A DNA stretch of 5,320 nt from Acidimicrobiaceae bacterium (GTDB lineage: Bacteria; Actinomycetota; Acidimicrobiia; Acidimicrobiales; UBA8190). The stretch is from NCBI GenBank assembly GCA_003131945.1, contig PKWD01000064.1:217-5536 (forward strand). The letters run 5' to 3'. Under the pieces are notes generated by a model that made no database searches, was not told the DNA's origin, and worked only from the letters and a program-made list of their open reading frames with translations. Positions 5,222 to 5,320 of this stretch are shown here, piece by piece. Numbering within the stretch: position 1 is the first letter of the stretch; each line of letters starts with the position of its first letter. Both the position numbers and the translations under genes were made by a program.

Positions 5222-5320
5222 GCCCGGCCCCCGGCCGCCGCCCCGGCAAGCGAGCGGGATCCGCATCGTCGGGGCGCGGCCGGACCGGACAGAACCCCGC
5301 CGCTCGCCGCTCGGCCGCCG
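5218..5320 (+). CDS. Start of an unidentified basic, Arg/Gly/Ala-rich protein (3'-truncated); possibly an RlmB-type rRNA methyltransferase
   Basis: An open frame starts at a GTG whose last two bases are shared with the ispF TGA (GTGA overlap) and remains open for 34 codons to the window end. A weak GGTGG (5206-5210) lies seven bases upstream. The visible N-terminus (MSPAPGRRPGKRAGSASSG, then more Arg, Gly, Ala and Pro) is basic and looks disordered; no domain can be seen. In actinobacteria ispF is often followed by cysS and rlmB. CysS proteins start directly with a structured segment, whereas actinobacterial RlmB/TrmH-family 23S rRNA methyltransferases have basic disordered N-termini, so RlmB is the better guess. 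That identity is inference from context and composition only. In such GC-rich DNA a 34-codon open frame by itself is weak evidence; the coupled start is the main support. Confidence 0.45.
   Translation, partial: MSPAPGRRPGKRAGSASSGRGRTGQNPAARRSAA

Overview
The window is a GC-rich stretch of bacterial chromosome with every recognisable gene on the + strand: the 3' end of clpC, then radA, disA, carD, ispD, ispF, and the first codons of another gene that overlaps the ispF stop. The gene order (radA-disA next to carD-ispD-ispF, with clpC nearby), the strong G/C third-position bias, the frequent GTG starts and the mycobacterial-type CarD and ClpC sequences all point to the phylum Actinomycetota. 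Several features differ from Mycobacterium and Streptomyces (a KHRFG motif in RadA, a short P-loop in IspD, clpC directly upstream of radA). A deep-branching lineage such as Acidimicrobiia is therefore plausible, but that is inference.

Layout. Bases 1-660 are the C-terminal part of the ClpC unfoldase, followed by a strong GC hairpin without a T-tract (666-690). Bases 780-2195 are radA. Bases 2283-3410 are disA, whose best start lies 57 bases inside the longest open frame. A GC hairpin (3423-3444) follows disA. A TAGAAT promoter element precedes carD (3554-4030), which has a clear Shine-Dalgarno site. A bulged hairpin separates carD from ispD (4083-4727). ispF (4730-5221) starts two bases after the ispD stop, and a further frame (5218 onward) overlaps the ispF stop as GTGA and runs off the window.

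How the genes fit together. ClpC, RadA, DisA and CarD are housekeeping stress and genome-integrity proteins: protein unfolding for ClpP, recombination branch migration, DNA-scanning c-di-AMP synthesis, and stabilisation of RNA polymerase open complexes. RadA is known to bind and inhibit DisA in Bacillus and mycobacteria, so their adjacency is functionally sensible. IspD and IspF catalyse the third and fifth steps of the MEP isoprenoid pathway and look translationally coupled.

No mobile element, CRISPR array, tRNA, rRNA or obviously new system is visible. All gene-free gaps are shorter than 150 bases. The most interesting signals are regulatory. A TANNNT box sits exactly six bases before the start codon of both radA and disA, as expected for leaderless mRNAs. 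The carD-ispD hairpin overlaps the ispD ribosome-binding site.
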